NCBI GenBank assembly: GCA_900318175.1
Contig: ONJQ01000014.1
Span: 1-64,000 of the forward strand
DNA: 64,000 bases
Direction of reading: 5' to 3'
DNA from: an uncultured Bacteroidales bacterium
Lineage (GTDB): Bacteria > Bacteroidota > Bacteroidia > Bacteroidales > P3
The translations under genes were made by a program, and so were the position numbers. Below the pieces are notes generated by a model that had not been told where the DNA came from, did not search any database, and saw nothing but the letters and a program-made list of their open reading frames with translations. Within the stretch, counting starts at the first letter, position 1. The number at the start of each line of letters is the position of its first letter. Below are positions 61,953-64,000 of the stretch, piece after piece.

Positions 61953-62438
61953 TTATTTCTTGTGGAGCGTGGTCTCGCCACCAAGGTCGATAATTTCGCT
62001 GGTTTGGGCTTGGAAGGTGCCAGTGAGGGTCTTGGCCTTGAGGTCGATGCTAAAGTCGATTGAAGGATCAAGAATACCAGCCTGAGGGCCACCGGCAGCG
62101 ATATTGACATAACCATGGTCGGTATTCTGGCGAACGCCGTAGCCGGTGATACCTACAGTGCGTTCCAACTCTTCGTAGCCAGTAATGTTCAGTTTGTAAG
62201 ACAACGAACCAAAAGTGGCTGAATTTTCGGGATTCATGGTGAGTGTCCAGACAATGGTGTAGTTCACACTCTGTTTCTCTTCAAGGGTTGCGGTACCAGA
62301 GTAGGAACCCTCCCATGTACCAACGAGATCAGCTTTGGTGGGGAGCTTGGTGTTGTCTTCTTTGTTCTCCTTATTGCAGGAAACCATCAGGGCTCCGCAG
62401 AAGAGAACCGTCGTGAGAATCGTGAATAATTTTTTCAT
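61953..62438 (-). CDS. Small beta-rich lipoprotein, lipocalin-like
   Basis: A 161-residue lipoprotein (lipobox MVSC, Cys21). The mature part begins with a Lys/Asn/Glu linker and 'ADLVGTWEGSYSG', again a lipocalin-like opening, followed by about eight beta strands. It resembles the other lipocalin-like gene (56176) only in the opening. No known ligand. A promoter box lies about 140 bases upstream on the leftward strand. Confidence 0.68.
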   Translation of the reverse strand: MKKLFTILTTVLFCGALMVSCNKENKEDNTKLPTKADLVGTWEGSYSGTATLEEKQSVNYTIVWTLTMNPENSATFGSLSYKLNITGYEELERTVGITGYGVRQNTDHGYVNIAAGGPQAGILDPSIDFSIDLKAKTLTGTFQAQTSEIIDLGGETTLHKK

Positions 62439-62578
62439 TTGTAAATAGATATTATCTACAGGTGGAATAATGAATAGTTAATGAGAGTGTTAAGAACACA
62501 AAATAGTAGCCTTTACCTGTTCAAAATCTTTCATTTATAAATAGACGATTCTAAAAATTGTGACACAATTACAGAGTG

Positions 62579-62586
62579 CAAATATA
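62579..62586 (-). promoter_or_regulatory. Putative -7 box of lipoprotein gene
   Basis: TATATTTG on the leftward strand followed by CAC. The 309-base gap (62439-62747) is AT-rich and shows no gene; only this promoter is recognised. Confidence 0.5.
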
Positions 62587-62747
62587 CATTTTTTTTTCTT
62601 ATTTATATAACTTTTTTCTATTTGAGGTTACAAGCATACTTGTTTGCATTGGGTTGCCAAAAAGCAGTGGCCACAATGGATACGTACTCAAACAAGCGGT
62701 TAGCAACTGATTGAATTCATCACCTCGTGCAACAGCAACCATTGTTT

Positions 62748-63176
62748 TCAGGCGTATCCTGTCAGTTGGCCGTCAGAGCCAATCACGCGGTGGCATGGGA
62801 TAATCAGTGCGATGGGGTTGCGTCCTACGGCACCTCCTACTGCCTGTGCCGAGCGGCAGCGGAGCCGCTGGGCAATGTGGCCGTATGAGACCGTATGCCC
62901 GTAAGGGATGACGAGTAACTCGCCCCATACCGACAGTTGGAAGGGCGTCCCCTTAGGGGCAAGCCGTGGGGTGAAACAGGGATTGGCTCCGCTGAAATAA
63001 AGGTCGAGCCAACGGCAGGCATCCGCCAAGGGCGGGATGTCCCGTGCCGGGTTCTCGTTAGTGGCTTCAGCAAACCGCAGCCCCGTCAACGCCGTGCCGT
63101 CGCTGGTCAGCACGATGTCACCCACCGGAGAAAAGTACACGCCCGTCAGCTCCTGCGTTGTCCTTTTTCCCGTCAT
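62748..63176 (-). CDS. ogt: O6-methylguanine-DNA methyltransferase, C-terminally truncated
   Basis: A 142-residue suicide enzyme that takes methyl groups from O6-methylguanine in DNA onto its Cys (IPCHRV, about residue 129). The N-terminal domain and the helix-turn-helix ('GHTVSYGHIAQRL', 'VGGAVGRNP') are present. The frame stops at GYA, where relatives continue GG-x-x-x-K-x-W-L-L-x-H-E. The codons right after the stop read KQWLLLHEV in the same frame, so a few codons were lost or replaced and a stop arose there. Whether the shortened protein works is unknown. It overlaps the upstream fragment by ATGA. Confidence 0.85.
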   Translation of the reverse strand: MTGKRTTQELTGVYFSPVGDIVLTSDGTALTGLRFAEATNENPARDIPPLADACRWLDLYFSGANPCFTPRLAPKGTPFQLSVWGELLVIPYGHTVSYGHIAQRLRCRSAQAVGGAVGRNPIALIIPCHRVIGSDGQLTGYA

Positions 63177-63472
63177 GATGCTACATTAAGCTCAATGCCA
63201 TAGCACGAGCCTACGGCAATTAGGCTCTGGAACTCCCATTCTGTATGGGATCTGATGTCTCTTAATAGGGATAGTTTGCGACGCAGAATCTCGATAAGGA
63301 AATTCCCGTCGCCGCAGGCAGGCTCAAGGAAACGGCTGTCAATCCGGAACGACTCGTCCCGCACTAAGTCGAGCATAGCATTCACCTCGCGCGGATTGGT
63401 GAACACCTCGCCATGCTGAGCCACCCGCTGACTGCTCTTGATTTGTGTTTTTGTGTTTTCGTTGCTGGGCAT
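63173..63472 (-). pseudogene. N-terminal fragment of DNA methyltransferase
   Basis: A 99-residue fragment starting MPSNENTKTQIKSSQRVA. 'HGEVFTNPREVNAMLDLV' and the SAM-binding motif FLEPACGDGNFL are those of N6-adenine (gamma-type) DNA methyltransferases. The sequence stops after 'YGIELNVAS', before the catalytic (D/N)PP(Y/F/W) motif, so it cannot be an active enzyme. It overlaps ogt by ATGA, perhaps by chance after deletion. It is likely the relic of a restriction-modification gene that lost its downstream part. Confidence 0.7.
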
Positions 63473-63496
63473 AAAAAATCCGTGAATCTTTCTGTC

Positions 63497-63606
63497 CTAC
63501 TCCGAGGCTCGCCAAAGCCTGTACTGTAAACGAGAAAGCTCACGGAAACCCGCGAGCATTTCTGCTTTCTACTACAGTACTTTGAAATTTGGCGATTTCG
63601 GAGTAG
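63497..63606. repeat. Long imperfect palindrome upstream of methyltransferase fragment
   Basis: CTACTCCGA (63497-63505) pairs with TCGGAGTAG (63598-63606); inside, TCGCCAAA pairs with TTTGGCGA, GTACTGTA (63521-63528) with TACAGTAC (63573-63580) and AGAAAGC with GCTTTCT. The whole 110-base stretch can fold as one long interrupted hairpin. It lies between the leftward promoter box at 63704 and the fragment's start. Confidence 0.65.
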
Positions 63607-63703
63607 CTTGATAAGCAAAAAAACTTCTAAATCATATATTTACAATTATTCTATCTATTTCGTTCTGAGTTTGATTAACAACTACAATTTTGTTTTCAAA
63701 GTG

Positions 63704-63711
63704 CAAAGATA
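63704..63711 (-). promoter_or_regulatory. Bacteroidota -7 box, leftward
   Basis: TATCTTTG followed by GCAC on the leftward strand. It would transcribe the palindrome and the methyltransferase fragment. A matching TTTG at -33 is not clear. Confidence 0.55.
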
Positions 63712-64000
63712 CGTTTTTTTTCCAACTTACCGGAAAAAAAGATGTCAGAGGGATGATGTATTGCTCCTGTGGGGTTCAAGCAATGGGAATGTGGACATTT
63801 GTCCACGTCTATTTTATGAGAAACCGGCGGTTATTCCAGTCCCTATATCTTGGGGCATTCAGGCTGTGTGGAAGTTCCTTCTTTCCCTGAAAGTGGCTCT
63901 GGCTGCGCATAAAAGCGGAAGCTGCTGTTATCTATTGTAAATACTCTTTATCTTGAATATATTTTGTAAAACAATTAATTATGTAAGAGCAATAGCGACT
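63712..64000. other. Gene-free right edge
   Basis: 289 bases to the window edge. A 110-codon rightward frame crosses the promoter and palindrome flank (63608-63940), has unusual composition and no family similarity, and is not accepted. Nothing else is recognised. Confidence 0.5.

Noticed and set aside
63608-63940. A 110-codon rightward frame at the right edge
   Set aside because: It spans a leftward promoter box, has mixed low-complexity composition and no recognised similarity.

Overview
The window looks like a chromosomal segment of an anaerobic, probably gut-associated member of the Bacteroidales (Bacteroidota). The evidence is: four secreted proteins with C-terminal type IX secretion (T9SS) sorting domains, many lipoproteins with Bacteroidota-style lipoboxes, BspA-type leucine-rich repeats, a SusC-like outer-membrane receptor, an oxygen-sensitive class III ribonucleotide reductase, and repeated promoters of the Bacteroidota type (TTTG, 19 bases, TAnnTTTG) instead of -35/-10 boxes. 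I could not place it to family. I see no rRNA, tRNA or CRISPR array.

Layout, 1-20.3 kb: a 5'-truncated phosphate butyryltransferase and a PAS protein are followed by an AT-rich restriction-modification island (1277-4366: two tandem cytosine methyltransferases plus an HNH nuclease). Then come an outer-membrane receptor, a small HsdR-N nuclease-like protein, and a sigma factor/anti-sigma/exported protein trio. A decayed IS1634-like transposase separates these from two leftward housekeeping runs (pyrH-frr-birA and pssA-queA-comF), an OmpA/TPR lipoprotein, an AddB-like nuclease and a sugar-phosphate nucleotidyltransferase.

20.5-33.6 kb: a rightward surface-polysaccharide run has export lipoprotein, tyrosine autokinase with a long Tyr-Gly tail, rfbA, rfbC, rfbD and a WlbB-like acyltransferase. 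It continues into a DUF5683-like protein, a fibronectin-like lipoprotein and a 1490-residue BspA/InlB-repeat T9SS adhesin, and ends at a strong terminator.

34-47 kb: a patatin-like phospholipase is followed by a cobalamin riboswitch that directly precedes a five-repeat T9SS surface protein. After it come nrdD-nrdG, an AT-rich MBOAT/SGNH acyltransferase pair preceded by a 43-codon ORF, and a leftward fimbrillin-like lipoprotein preceded by a previously uncalled 48-codon ORF.

46.5-64 kb: an oxidative-stress group (ferritin-like protein, glutathione peroxidase, OhrR-type MarR regulator, radical SAM protein, superoxide dismutase) is followed by a TIGR02757 protein, a 1402-residue T9SS adhesin, a REP-like nested palindrome next to a broken small exported ORF, a lipocalin-like lipoprotein and a T9SS alpha/beta hydrolase. 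The last part holds a membrane protein, an ABC exporter, a broken PhzF gene, a second small lipoprotein, a C-terminally truncated O6-methylguanine methyltransferase and a DNA methyltransferase fragment beside a long imperfect palindrome. Decay is concentrated in the last 8 kb.

Most promising for follow-up: the B12-riboswitch-controlled T9SS repeat protein, the small ORFs in front of lipoprotein and acyltransferase genes, the recurring structured intergenic elements, and the two-methyltransferase/HNH island.
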